From Mesocentrotus franciscanus (taxonomy: Eukaryota; Echinodermata; Echinoidea; Camarodonta; Strongylocentrotidae), in the NCBI GenBank assembly GCA_037976565.1, contig CP137675.1, positions 4,102,837 through 4,166,836 of the forward strand: a stretch of DNA of 64,000 bases. The letters are read 5' to 3'. This document shows positions 12,401-27,400 of this stretch, in pieces. The notes beneath the pieces are model-generated. The model saw only the letters and a program-made list of their open reading frames with translations, had not been told where the DNA came from and did not search any database. Both the position numbers and the translations under genes were made by a program. Numbering within the stretch: position 1 is the first letter of the stretch; each line of letters opens with the position of its first letter.

Positions 12401-15400
12401 GTTTTCTGTCAATTATGCTCAAAGTCAAGTGGTGATTAAAAACACTTTCCCATTTAATCTAAACAAAAGGAAATCATGGCAGTTTTTAAACCTTATATTT
12501 TGTATAAGATACTTGTAAATTTGTAGTGTCATGTAACAGTTATCGTTAGCAAAGGAAAGTTTTGTTTGGTAGTTGATAATTAGGAATTGAAACCAGTCTT
12601 ACTATTGAACATTGATGCCTTTTTGGTTTTTGAAACAAGAATGTAAATGTGGTCATTAGTACATTAATTATGGGTGAAGAAAGACACATGTACTACTGTA
12701 GTAAAGAGCATTGTCTCAGAGACATACACACCAGGCAAAGATTTGAACCCTCAATCTCTTGATAGAGAGTCAAGGGTTCAAACCACTATGCCATGATTCC
12801 TGTACATATCAAGGTAGAAAACACATGTATGTAGCTACCAGGCAGAGATTTGAACCCTCAATCTCTTTATAGAGAGTCAAGGGTACAAACCACTATGCCA
12901 CGATTCTTCCTCATAGCAAGGTAGTGTATGTAGCTACCAGTCAGAGATTTGAACCCTCAATCTTATTATGGAGAGAGTCAAGGATGGAAACCACTATACC
13001 ATGATTCCTGTACATGTACAGGTAGAAAACATACAATCATGTAGGCAGAGATTTGAACCCTCAATCTCTATCATGTTTCTTTCACTTAAATGTACCAAGG
13101 TACAAAATGTCTGTTCTGATCTAAAGGGTGTCAACTCAGTGTGTGAGTATTGGAGTTAATGCCCTTCCGGCAAACAGACGATAACATATAAATCTGTAAT
13201 AGGATGATTTGAAGGAAAGAGAACATCATTATCTATATAGACAATCTAGATATTTTCAGCAAACTCATAGCCTTGGTAAACACTGTGCATTACATTGAAA
13301 GGGCAAATTTGGCCACATTTTACTTTTTTATGGTCCGTTCTTTTCTTAGAGTTACACAACTTCAGGAAATGATTGTGCATTGTAGAGGATGCATGTTGTG
13401 GTTTAGACAATCCGATTTCTGATGCAGTTCATATGCTGTCATTCCTGGAAGTATTAAGGAGAGAAAGGAAACCACATCGTTGGCCTTGATTCCTCCTGGT
13501 CAGGCCATTAGGTCACGATTAATGGTCCTTTACAATACAGTAGCACCTACACCTGTATATCAAGTTCAAGATTCAAGTTTTATTGCCCATATACATTGCA
13601 TAATAAAGAATCTGATTTCTGTTGGTGTTACATGCAATAGAAACATTATATACAAAACGTGGTTTTTGAAACAAGCATGTAAAACTGTGTGAGAGTAAAC
13701 ATAGGAGTAAACTAGGGCTGTGCATAAGCGTGTAATGAGGTACTCGAGCACACTCCCAGGCTTACAGGCGAATACTCAAATACTCGGACGCCATGTTTAA
13801 AAAAATATTTTAAGAAATTTTTTTAAATTGCCACCACCGTACTATGGTAGAAGTATCCCAGGTCCCTCTCCGAAAACCTGCTCGATTTTACTTCGAGGTG
13901 CAGTTGAAGGCGCCAATTTGTGCTTTTGAACTTGTCACAAATAATAGTATAGCCGTTTTTTAAACTAAAGATGACAGACAAATTTTCCTCCGAGTCCAAA
14001 CAGAAATCCGGAGATTTGGTCCCAGTTTCTGAGGGGTGAGTTGACAGTGACACCCTGTGTATGATTGAGCTGGGAAACATTTTTACCCACGGTACCATGC
14101 CGGAGAGCACAGGTGACCGTCGGCCTGGACAGTGCCAGGTGAATGGGCAAAAAAAAAAAATGCAGCCAAATATTCGAGTACGAGAAATCGTACTGGTGTA
14201 GAGTAAACATCCTTCCAGCTCTCAGCAGATGGTTACAAAAAAAATGGTAGTCACATCATGGATGCACCCATTTATAGGAGAGAAAGAAAGAGAAAAGGAG
14301 AAAGGAGGATAAAGACAGAGACAGAGACACAGAGAGAGAGAGAGAGAGAGAGAAAGAACAAAAAAATCAGGATTTGTAGCTGCAGTTTTATTTTTTTCCC
14401 TTTTTACTCGTGATGAAAATTAAGGTAAGGATGGGGCAAGTGTGAGTACACCCAACAAATATACGCCAGTACAGAAAGGAAATATTGAAGTCAAGTGTTT
14501 TGTTTTGGGTTTTGGGGTTTTTTTTTTTGCGAGTTGGGGGGGGGGCGTACTTGCATGATTGTAATGAGAAAAAAAAGTCAGTAAGACGGTCCGCAATAAC
14601 GACGATCACTGCATGATTAAAAACTATCAGGCTTTTTGCTTCTTCATTTTCCTCAAATACACTGCATTCAAATATTTATTTGTGCAACTTTGGGACTACA
14701 AATAACCGATAGATGTGTTATCTCAATGTCAATCTGTAATAGTAAGTAAAGAGTAATTTCCTGGTTAATATATATTGTAGTTATTATGAGTGTACAGTGG
14801 GCTTGACCTTACGTTATCATGACAGCTTTTACCAATTTTAAATTCTTGTTTTTGGGGTGCTACGACATTTGTTCTGACGACAACTGCTCTTAGCTTTACT
14901 CCGTCAGAGATAGAAAGTTACAGGATTAAAGCCCCTCTAAAGTGTTGGGAGCCCCAAATTCTCCAAAAATTTGATGGCAGAATTTAACTTAAATTGTATT
15001 ATAATGTGAAAGAGGATGTCATTTAAGACACACTTCTGCAAAGATTCCCCCAAAAAAAATGTGTTTGAAGACCAATAATTGATTAAAAAATACATAATTT
15101 GGGTTTTCTGTTGTACGCAGAAAACCTAAATTTTGTCTTCTTTCATCAATATTTGACTTCAACCACATTTGTTTTGAAAATCCTTGCAGAAATGTGTCTG
15201 AAATGACATCCTCTTTCACATTATGATACAGCTTAAGTGAAATTTTGCTATCAATTTGGGGGCTCCCAACACTTCAGAGGGGCTTTGGCTGCGATTGAGT
15301 TTTAGGTTGGGTTTAGGTTTAGGGTTAGGGTTAGATATAATGTTTGGATCCCGGATTGAAGTTTTGATTTTATGTTAGTGTAGGATATTGACTGTGGAGC

Positions 15401-18392
15401 AATTGTTGCCGGAACATATGATGTACAACTATTATACCATGGACATGCCAATATGTTGCTTGTTGTATACTGCTGTTGCAAGTTGAAGGGATCACCTTAT
15501 CATACCCTTACCCAATGCTAGTTCTAGAAGTGGAATAGCTCCCTCTGGTGTGCGATACCATGCTGGTATTGTTGAGATGATCCTCACTGGTATGAATATC
15601 TCATGCATGATAGTGCATGAGATATTTCAGCGGTTATCCACACAGTTAAAGGGAAATCCTACCCAAATAGACAACTACTCTAAAAGAAAGCAGAAAAAAT
15701 CAGAGAAGCAAACTGAGGAAAGTTTCAATTAAATCTGACTAAATATATGAAAGTTATGAATTTTTGAAAGTTATGAATCGTTTAAAGTTGTAATCACCAT
15801 ACGTATGGGCACTTCAAATTGGCTGAAGCGGTATTGTCAATGTGATGTAGTGCTGGACTACTTTCCCATCTGTTCCAACATATAAAATGACTAAAATTTA
15901 AATTTTTCAAAAATTCATTGCTCAGGAGGGTTTATTCGTTTTAGAGGACCTATAATAATATGCTATCTATAATATATTTTGAGTAGTGCCCCAAGGGCGA
16001 AGGAACTTACGAGAAAACAGAAATTAATGGTATTTTTGTACATGGCAAATGGGAGAGTTATCCACGTCCTACGTCACAATCCACTGACCGAACTACCAAT
16101 TTGAGATTCGCATAGACTTAGTGATCTCATATTTCAAACACTCATAACTTCCTTACTATTAGTCCGATTCATTTCAACTTTTGCCATTCTTTTTCTGTTA
16201 TTTTTCTGCTTTCATACAAATCAACTTTATTACAAGGGTTAAGATCTCCATTGCAGGAGACAGAGGCAGAGGTACCCTTTACAATTCCAAACTAAAGATA
16301 GGTACTTAATACTTATAAAGTAGCCTCCTTGTCTGCCAATCATCTTAGTGTTTTGAAAAGCTTTAGAAAGCTTTAGAATGTTGCAAAAGACAGGATTTGG
16401 AAAGCTCTGGAAAGAATAGATTTTCTCTCTTCCAACTCCTCTGTCACTGTCTCTCTGTGTTAATCTCACCCCTTCCTACTCTCATGCCCCTCTCTCCTTC
16501 TCTATTTCTCTCTCTCTCTCTCTCTCTCTCTCCTCTCTCCCTCTCTCTGTCCGTTTCAGTCTCTCTGTCTCTCTCTCTCTCTAATCCCCCTCTCTCCCTC
16601 TCTCTGTCTGTTTCTCTCAGTCTCTCTCTCTCTCTCTCTCTCTCTCAATCCCCCCTCTCTCTCTCTCTCCATGCTTTCTTCACTTCTCTGCTCTCGTATA
16701 TGTTTCTGAATGTTATGAACCCAAACGAATCATAATAGAACAGGAGCAGATTATTGCTTTGAGTATATACCAGACTATCCCCTCTATATTGCAGTGTCAC
16801 TATTTTCATTGTATTTTCCAAGGACGTTTTCAGCACTAGTTTGTCCAATTGCCGTGAACTCGATATTGTGGATCAAAGACTTTATGAAATGTATGCAGTA
16901 CATTGTATTCACTTTGATCCTGTTGACGTTCAGATACCCCATTCCGGATTCCCCTAAGTCCTGCTTCCTTCACATTTTAAGAATTTGAATTGTTTGTTTC
17001 TAATTGTTTGTTTTATTTTGGTTTGTTTGTTTGTTTGTTTAGGAGGGGGAAGGCCAAGGTATTAGGTCATTTTTCTTGTCCCATACATTCCTAAGTATTG
17101 TGGAGTTATGAACACAAATTTACATCAGGTGTGTCAGTTGACTTTATATATTATCTGATCGAAGCTACATTGTGAATACAAACTGAATACCATAATCAGA
17201 TAACCTCAAATGTAATAATGGGTCAGTAATGCAGGAGGACAAAATAGCTTGGACTTGTCATATTCTGAATTCAAGAGCTATATAGCGCCAACAAAAAAAC
17301 ACATGGGAGGTGTCTAAGTGTCCAAACCCTGACATTTTTCTCACTTTTTTGTTAAATTTTTTTTCCACAGATACTTAAAAAAATAAATCTTCTTTTGTGA
17401 TTTTCATTACTTTTCTTTTAGCAAATTGCTGTGAATGTTGGATTATTTTTTCAGTCATCCTCTTTTTCATTACAACCATTAGAAGATAAACTTGATGCCA
17501 AGAGTGTTTTGGCCAGGAAAGCTAGATTAAACTTCCAATATTTAGAAAAAATTAAAAATGTGCTATTTCTGGCTCTCAACAGAATGTAAACTTATAATAC
17601 TCTCTTGATTTCAGAAGTTTATAATTAAGTTTTTGATTAAATTCAGTTGAATTTGATTGACAAGGTTTATTGAAATTGATATATCATTTGGTGGCTGAAC
17701 TAAACAAATCAGTGATACAGTAATGGTTATAGATACAAATTAAAAAGCAATTTGCTGGAAAATGTCAGATATTTGTATGAATATAAGTTTTTTCTTGCAG
17801 TTACAATGGGATTATTATTTATAACTGAGATAAAATTGTAATTCAGTTGATTTTGACTTTATAACACTAACATAATGGGGTGAAAATGATTTTAAATATA
17901 AAATTAATCGTCTGTAACATTCATTAATGTATTTTCATAGGAGAAGGGCTTAATGTGTGTAGTACAATAACCAGGATGAAACGTATTTACAAGCAGGAAA
18001 TAAAGGCTTGATAATCAGGGGACCTAGTTTTAAAGGCAAGTTTCACTCCTGCCAGGGTGTTTTTAAATTTAGGCAAATAAACAGGAATTTGGGCTTTCCT
18101 TCCTGTGTGCAAGGCTCATCCGGGTACCAAGCGTTCTATCAGTTTCAACCCTTACCCTCGAAGCTTCTGTCTCTCATGAAAGTGTGATGTGTCTGCAGAG
18201 TTTGGAAAACAAGGAAGTAACAGTTTTATTTTAATAAATTTAATGGTCTATTTTAATAAATTTAATGGTCTATTTTATGATGTCATGATTTATAGGAAAA
18301 TATAATTTTACAAAATCTACCATGAATAGGTAATTAACTATTTATGAAGGACTTTCGTTTTGAAGCTCCTTTCTGTTTAGGCAAGTTTGCTG

Positions 18393-18439
<47 letters not shown>

Positions 18440-21400
18440 GAAGCATTTCATACAAATGATTGTGTTCCTGGAATGGTATGAATTGATACCGTGACCTATG
18501 CTTGAAAAGGGATATATATGGAAACCGAGATCTCTTTACCCCCATTATAAAAAAGCTATATATGTGACCATAGGTTTTTAAAAAATAATAATAATAGCCG
18601 AATACCATTTTGTGTTCAGTTGTAATGCATAAAATTTGAACAAAGCACATGTGTTCATCTGAATTATGAGTAGCCCTGTCAAATAGAAAAGTTTTTATCC
18701 TGATACATGTATATGAAATGCTAAATCTATACATGTATGCTACTTATTTTCAAGAGATTACACTGTAGATTATATTGCTGGGGATGTTTTAAGATTCAGT
18801 GCAAGTACATGTACCAATATATCAATTTCAATTTTAGAAATGACCAGTCACCAGCATATGCAGACATTATTAAGCATCTGAACTTTTCATTTTGACATCT
18901 GAATATTCTTTGTAATCATCAAATAACCTTGAATAATAATAATAATAATGATATCAATTTCTTATATAGTGCTTTACCATTCACTGACCAAAGCGCTTAC
19001 AGTATTATTATTACCCCAGTCACTGGATTCAATTACTATTCTGCACATTTCATTGCACATTTTCCACTCCCTGGGGAGTATTCCAGCTAGTCGCCTTTTA
19101 TGGGGTGCACATGCTTATCCAACTTCCATGATGTTCGTATTGTACTTGGTACCCAATTAACACCTGGGTGGAGAAGAGCATTGTAGATGAAATGCCTTGC
19201 TCGAAGACATAAGTGCCATACCGGGGCTAGAACCCACAATCTTTGCATTTCCAGTCAATTGATTAAACCACTTGACTATGACACCTCTACAATGGAACAA
19301 AGTATATTTCACAACTCATAAATGTTCTTTAATAACTCGTAATTTATATCAATTTCCTGACATATGCACACTCATTGTCTTTCTCTCTCTCTCTCTCCTA
19401 TTTCATGTTTCTCCTCTTACCCTTTCCTACATCTTCTTTCTCTCCTCCTTATACTTCATCTTCCTCCTTTTACTTCATCTTCCTCATCCTCAATTAGCCT
19501 CTTCAAGATTTATCTCATTTTTGTCTCGCCTGCGTAGCAAAAAGCGAGACATAGGCGCCGCTTTTCCGGTGGCGGCGGCGGCGTCAACATCAAAAACTTA
19601 ACCAAGGTTAAGTTTTTGAATTTTTAATATAATTTTGAAAGTATAAGTTCTTATTCAATGAAACTTGGACTAAAGGGTTATCAAGTATCCCCAATCATGT
19701 GAGGAGAATTTCAGGTCACAAAGTCAAGGTCAAATGTCATTTAAGGTCAACAAACTTAGACCATGTTGTGGCATCATCATCAAAAACTTAACCTGAGGTT
19801 AAGTTTTTGAATTTTTGATATAATTTTGAAAGTATAAGTTATTATTCAATGAAACTTAGACTAAAGGCATATCAAGTATCCCCAATCATGTGAGTTGAAT
19901 TTCAGGTCACTAAGTCAAGGTCATCACGTTAAGATCTTGAATTTTTATCGTAATTTTGAAAGTATACATTCCTATTCCATGAAACTTGAACATACACTGT
20001 AAGGGTTATCAAGTATCACCAATCATGTGATTAGTCTTTTAGGTGACAAAGTCAAGGTCTAATGTCATTTCAGGTCTGCATATTCTTAGTAAATATTCAC
20101 TTCAAAATGCACTTCAAAATGCTGATTAGATTCAGAGGATTTCATTTTGGGGGGCCTGCTAATGGGCACACCTGCCTATCAATAATGTCCCTACCTCAAT
20201 TTTTCATCATATTGAATTGCATAATGCAGGCGAGGCCGCCGAGAGCGTTTCACTTGTTCTTCTCTTCAGCTCTCCCTTTCATTCTTGACTGTTTCTTTTT
20301 CATTTTTTAAAATGTTCCATGTGTTTTATTTGGGCTATGCAATATATCCACATCACATCGTACTCATTCTCATTGTAGTTCAGTGTGGAATCTCAGGATG
20401 AATGCTACATTTCACTGAGTTACTGTACAGTATGAAACTGATATGGGTTAAGTAGTTTCAAACATACTTCTTTTTTAATGTGATATATAATTGGTCCAAT
20501 GACAAACTTCTTATCCCTACCTCACTTTACATGTACAATGTGTATATTTAGAAGGTCAGTGGTATCTCCTTGGTATAAGTTTTGCAAAAGTTTATCTAAA
20601 ATACTGGTAAGCTTTTTTTTTACCGACATCACCATTGGAAACTTTTTGTTTCTGTTTTTTGTTTGCTTGCATAAAAGATATTTATTGATAAGAGTTAAGG
20701 ATGTCATTAAAATTACAGAATGAAAATGATTTACAATTTACAATGGCCAAAGACCACAAATATTTTCTCTGGCAAAAGAATTTTGAGAAAACTATTTTAT
20801 GGCTGAGCGACAAGCAAATGCCTTCAATGACAGTATATCAGTGTTGTTAGTTTACTTTGTTTGTTATTCTATACAAGTAATTAACAACAGGATAAATGTA
20901 TTGTCTGCAAACAAACACAAGGATATACATTTTTTATTATTCAACAAACAGATACTACCCTCCTTAGATAGTTTTATAATCTCCAAATGCAGTGTCAATG
21001 CCAGAGCTTAAAGTGACTCGGTAACATTGTTGGTTGATGAAAAAAATGCATAATTTTTGTATGAAATGTTACTTATTATATTCCTTCTACTGTACTAACC
21101 CTTTAAAGATACTATGTCCCTTTTGCAGCCAACATCAAATTCTGTAGAACTTTGCAGGAATTATGAATATGTCATGTATGTCCTATCTGTGAAATTTAAA
21201 CGTTAGCAGTGTCCTAATATTCAAATTATGCAAGGAAACCCGTTTACTTGCTAGACTTCACTGTCAGACACTATTGAGTGACTGACTGGCTTTTTCATCT
21301 TTGGTAATAACATACATAAAATGAGCTGTAAAGGGTACATGAGCATTTGTCTACATCAATAACCCACTTCTTGTAATGGCCAAAATTAAACTGATTGAAT

Positions 21401-24400
21401 CTTTGCGCAGCATAAAACGTACGACCATTCGGTACAATGGTCTGAAAAATCAGACTATTACTTACTGGCTCTATAGCTCTTAAGTCGATTCAACAACTAA
21501 TAGTTGTTATTTTCCCACTTAAAGACATTTTCAAGCCCCTTTTTTAGGGAAGTTCTAAATTAGTATTGTCTTTCAAATGCCGTTGGAATTTAACCTTTTC
21601 ATTTTTTGGCCTGCAAATGGGACATAGTACCTTTAACATGCAAAAAATCATGAAAAAATTCTCAAACCACAAAGATATTTATGGTTTTCTTTGAAGGCGT
21701 CACTGTGCAACATCCTCTATATAACAGTGAATTCTCCCAACCATCTTTGAATTTTCCCAACTGTTTTTCCATGAAAATAAGACATTAGACAGGCTTTAAA
21801 AAATCTTTCAACGCTCAAATGTCTAGAATGGTATATAGAGCCAATTGATTACTTTGGGACGATTTACATTCACCTAAAATGTAATTAAATTGTAATAATA
21901 TAGTTGGGAGAATTAAGGAATTGATCAGATCAGTTTTTCCCAATTGTTATGATTAATACAGTCAAACCTGCTTTAGTGACCACCTGTCTACAAAGACCAC
22001 CTGTCTACAAAGACCGCATTTGTTGTTTCCCTTGAAAATGGTTTCTCATTGAAACATGTACTAAAGGAACCTGTCTACAAAGACCACTTTTTTTGTTTCC
22101 CTTGGGCGGTCGCTGTAGGTTTGACTGTAATGGTCTGTTTTCACTCAAACTTTCAGATTATCTTTAATTGTACATCTAGCATTGAAGTCACTACCTTAGC
22201 ACCATTTTCTCTCATCTGAACAATGTTACCGAGTCCCTTTACAGATACTATGTCCCTTTTGCAGCCAACATCAAATTCTGTAGAACTTTGCAGGAATTAT
22301 GAATGTCATGTATGTCCTATCTGTGAAATTTAAACGTTAGCAGTGTCTTAATATTCAAATTATGCAAGGAAACCCGTTTACTTGCTAGACTTCACTGTCA
22401 GACACTATTGAGTGACTGACTGGCTTTCTTTCATCTTTGGTAATAACATACATAAAATGAGCTGTAAAGGGTACATGAGCATTTAATGTCTACATCAATA
22501 ACCCACTTCTTGTAATGGCCAAAATTAAACTGATTGAATCTTTGCGCAGCATAAAACGTACGACCATTCAGTACAATGGTCTGAAAAATCAGACTATTAC
22601 TTACTGGCTCTATAGCTCCTAAGTCGATTCGACAACTAATAGTCGTTATTTTCCCACTTAAAGACATTTTCAAGCCCCCCTTTTTTTAGGGAAGTTCTAA
22701 ATTAGTATTGTCTTTCAAATGCCATTGGAATTTAACCTTTTCAATTTTTTTGGCCTGCAAATGGGACATAGTACCTCAACTGTAACAACCATTTTTGTCT
22801 CGCCTGTGTAGCAAAAAGCGAGACATAGGCGCCGCTTTTTCCGGTGGCGGCGGCGGCGGCGGCAACATCAAAACTTAACCTAAGGTTAAGTTTTTGAATT
22901 GTTAATATAATTTTGAATGTATAAGGTCCTATTAAATGAAACTTGGACTAAAGGGTTATCAAGTATCCCCAATCATGTGAGGAAAATTTCAGGTCACAAA
23001 GTCAAGGTCAAAGGTCATTTCAGGTCAACAAACTTAGACTATGTTGTGGCATCATCATCAAAAACTTAACCTGAGGTTAAGTTTTTGAATTTGTAATATA
23101 ATTTTGAAAGTATAAGTTCTTATTCAATGAAACTTAGACTAAAGGGTTATCAAGTATCCCCAATCATGTGAGTAGAATTTCAGCCCACTAGGTCAAGGTC
23201 AAAGGTCATTTCAGGTCAACAAACTTAACTATGTTGTGGCATCAGGCTAAGATTTTTTAATTGTTATCATAATTTTGAAAGTATACATTCCTATTCCATG
23301 AAACTTGAACATAAGGGTTATCAAGTATCACCAATCATGTTATTAGTCTTTTAGGTGACAAAGTAAAGGTCAAATGTCATTTCAGGTCTGGAAACTTAGA
23401 CTTTGTTGTGGCATCAACATCAAGATTTTGAAATTTTAGCATAATTTCAAAAGTGTTTGTTCAAATTCCATGAAACTTGTACCCAAGGGCTATCAAGTAT
23501 CACAAATCATGTGACACAAATTCCAGGTCACAAAGTCAAGGTCAAAGGTCATTTTAGGTCAGTAGACTTGGATTATGTTCTCAAAATTTAATATGAGAAT
23601 TAATAAATAAATTGTTGTTATTTGTTCATATTTCATGAAAGTAAATATTCGAATCATTCAAGTACTTTCCCATGAATATTCTAATACTCTTTTCACACTT
23701 GTTTTAACCCCACCTATAGTCCGGGGTTAAGCAAATTTTTGCCAGTGTGAAAAGAAAGTGGAATAAGCTTAACCCCGGACTATAGGTGGGGCTAAAACCC
23801 CCCCTTTAACCCCACCTATAGTACGGGGTAAAGCAACATTTTGCCAGTGTGAAAAGAAAGTGGAATAAGCTTAACCCCGGACTATAGGTGGGGCTAAGAT
23901 CCCCCTTTAGCCCCACCTATAGTACGGGGTTAAATATATAGTTGAGTTCTGGTAATGCGATTGCATTGTGAAAGAAACGGTGTGGAATCGATCAGAAAAG
24001 GTTGATCATCTAGCATATAAGTATTGGTGTGTACTGCAAGGTTCTAGAATCACCAAAATGATAAGAAATTTGGCCCAGTCTTGGTAAAGTTACAAGCACT
24101 GTACACAGAAAGATGTATATGGGACTACACGAACATGTGGCATAAAAATCCGTCCCGATTGTTATGCTGTTACATGCCCTATTTAGAATATTAAGGCATT
24201 TGAAGAGCCATGCTTTTCAGGGAACATTTTTTATCTGATGTTCTTCCACACTTGCATAATAACAATGATAATGCTCACAAATTATTTTTCACCTCTTCCC
24301 AGAACTCAACCTTCTCTTTAAGCAAAATTTTGCCAGTGTGAAAACAGTATAATAGTAATTTTAGTATTCGATCCCAGGCCTAGTATGTACATGATCAGTT

Positions 24401-27400
24401 ACAGCTAGGTGACAATATTGATGTTTTGATAATATATATTGGAGTATATCTCATAATAATGTTCTCATTATGCTAATGAGACGTGATGTGATGTAGATGG
24501 GCTTTACCTTCCAATTGTTTTTACACAAAATGCTGAAATATCCTCTTTTCTTAAAAAGTTTATTAGATAACTTTATTTATAAATTACTGACAAGCATTGA
24601 AACATTTATAGTCTAACCCATACACTAAATCTCATTATATTGTATTCTTATGATACAGTAAATAATTATTCTGATGATTCATAATCAATATTCACTTCAA
24701 AATGCTTATTATATTCAGAGGATTTCATTTTCGGGGGTCTGCAAATGGGCCACCCTGCCTATAAAAATAATGTCCCAACCTCAATTTTTCATCATATCGA
24801 ATTGCGTAATGCTGAATTGCGTAATGCAGGCGAGACCGCCGAGAACGTTTCACTTGTTGTTCACTCTGGGTTGCATATCAGTTCTGTATTGAACTTTATC
24901 TTTATGAATCATGAAAAGTTATTCTCATTATTGATAAATAATAGGGCTACAAAACTTGGGTGATGGGCATGAAATGATAATGGCAGCATGTGTATTTACT
25001 TTTGGACATCAAGAATGCCTCCAATCCCTCCTTACATGATTAATTGCTATCCTTACTAAACAGAGATTGTTAAAACTGTTTTCCCCTTGTGATTTTATGT
25101 TCATCAAAGTAAATAAATGTCCTAACAGAGTTGTGGACTTCATACAGTATTTTGGTTAAGGATGTGATCCACAAAGTCTCAGATTGGATCGGATTGGAAG
25201 TGTAATAAATGTTATTTCTTGAACTTTAGAATACAAATCTTTTAATTTCAGAAATTAACGCTATCAGGATAAAATAAAATATAATGTCTCTTCTTCTAGA
25301 AATCTTTAAAGGGCTATGCATGCAGCCTATCACAGTAACAATATACATGGGCAGGAATGTTTAAGAAATGTTGAAAAATAACCTGCCAATTGTGATTGAA
25401 AAACAATGATTTTTAAATAATCTCACAACGTGTCACCAATTTAAGCATTTTAAAACTTATTTTCCTTTTTAATATTCCAGCATCAAATGCAATATAGTCA
25501 TGAAACAAAAATGGATCCAGTGTGTGCAAAAAGTTTGCCCTTTCTACTCATGCATCTGGCATATATTTTTTAGGGCTTTGATTCGTTCTTGAGCCAAACA
25601 ACAAAATGGAACAAGTGGAATGATTGTTTGTTGCGAAAAGGTTAATTAATTAGGCACCTCTGTGATCATAAAGAGATGTTGCTATCATTGCTATAGTTTT
25701 AGGGATAGAAAACAACATTTTTGTGTGGTGGATGGGGCTGGGAGGGGGATAGGTACTGCTTACAAGCTTACAACACAAAGACCTTGTACAAAAATACACC
25801 ATCATGAAAATTGAATGATTGTTTTCAGTCAGTTCATGTATTTATCATTTAAAATGCCAAATGCAGTTTCAAAGTGTCAGATTGTAGCTGTAGGAAGTTT
25901 TATTTCATGCCTATGATTATATCAGTGATAGTAATGATGATTGCAGTGTGTTCTTGTATGGCTCTCTGATGTTGTGCCCCCAACAAAAGTTGCTCAAAAG
26001 AAGGGGGAATAGTGGACCGAGAATTACAGGGAAAAACCCAGAGTTTATTTGTTGAATTCAACTCTTTCAACATTTATTGTTCATTAAAATCATCCTCAGC
26101 ATTGCTGCTATTGTTAGAACCAAGATCCTTGAGAACAGTTTGTTCCATCACGTAATTCAATTCTCGTCAAGATTGTATGATATCAACTATGTCAGTCAAA
26201 GGTCTCCTCATTCATCATGAATATTCATTATCCTTCCACCAAGCTTAATAAATATTCATCACTCCTCCCCATAAGTTTGGAGGTGTGGCTTGCCATACAG
26301 CTTTTGCAAATGAAGCCACACCTCTCTTCCTGAATGCATTAAGGCCTTCCTAAATTTCTACTTATTGTTTTCTCTCTCTCTCTCTCTCTCTCTCTCTGTT
26401 ATCACTCTTCCTCTTTCTGTTTCTTTCTCTCACCCTCTGCTTTCTGTTTTGTAATGCAATGGAGTCGAAACCTTGAGGATTAAAAGAGATAAACTTTGAT
26501 CCCATTTTGTGGCTGATGAAAAGTAGAATGTTAACCGACAGTCCTCCTAAATATACTTTGTCCATTTCTCTTTCCTCTGATATATTTTATATGTTGAACA
26601 AAAGTAAAATGTAAAGGGGAATAAAAGATTTTAAGAGCTTTTGAAATAACTTTTCAGTGTTGGATCTCCAACTGAGTAGGTATTGTGTGCAAGTTCAGTG
26701 CATGCCCTGTTAAACAGCAATGCTGAACACATACACTGTACAGGGTACCTAAATGAGACCGTACTTCCTTTTTTTAAATGAAAGAGAGTTGATAGTTTAT
26801 AGGTTACAGTGAAAAGAAACTTTAATATTGGTAACTTTTCATTAAAAAAAGAGATCTTAGTCTAGCCTTACAACCTGTGGTTTGGAGTAATAATGTGTTG
26901 GAATTAATTGATAATTCTTGTCTATTAATCCAAGGTATACAACCTTTCAATCTGTTATCACACCTCAGATTTTTCTGAGATTTTTGCAGAGAATTCACCA
27001 AGGATTGTTCAGACATGACTCTCTGCTGTCAATAATGCATACAAATAAACATTGAATTACCTGCAAAATATTGGCCAACATTCTCAAAAATGTGGAGCAT
27101 CTTTGGTTTGGAACATCAACCATTAAAAGGAACATTTAGTACCTTGGCATTAAAGATACTGAGTGGTATTCTCATAAGTTAAGCCAGGACTAAGTCCAGA
27201 CTAAACAAGAATTTTAGTTCACACTTCTATGGAATGCTAGGTTTCATCTTCCTCCTTCAATATTCATGACAAAGATAATCTACCAAAGACTTTATTGAAA
27301 ATCGTTCACACTCATATTATCTTTTTCTTCCCATTTCATTGCAAAATTAATATTTTGGACACTTTTCATTGCAGGATTAAAATAATCTGTACAGGGTAAA

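Larger units (their letters stand above)
22794..24870. mobile_element. GTCTCGCC dispersed element, copy 2, with foreign inserts
   Basis: The left part (22794-23640) and the right end (24690-24870, ending GCAGGCGAGACCGCCGAG) match copy 1. About 1 kb between them is absent from copy 1. It has extra internal repeats, three of which contain AGGTCAAAGGTCA. Confidence 0.65.

Noticed and set aside
12735..13080. Possible tandem tRNA genes because of GGTTCAAACC
   Set aside because: No cloverleaf can be drawn and the motif pairs with its own unit; better explained as SINE-derived repeats.
16397..16735. Ser/Leu-rich open frames (also at 34022-34330, 44425-44731, 62131-62334)
   Set aside because: They are translations of CT microsatellites.
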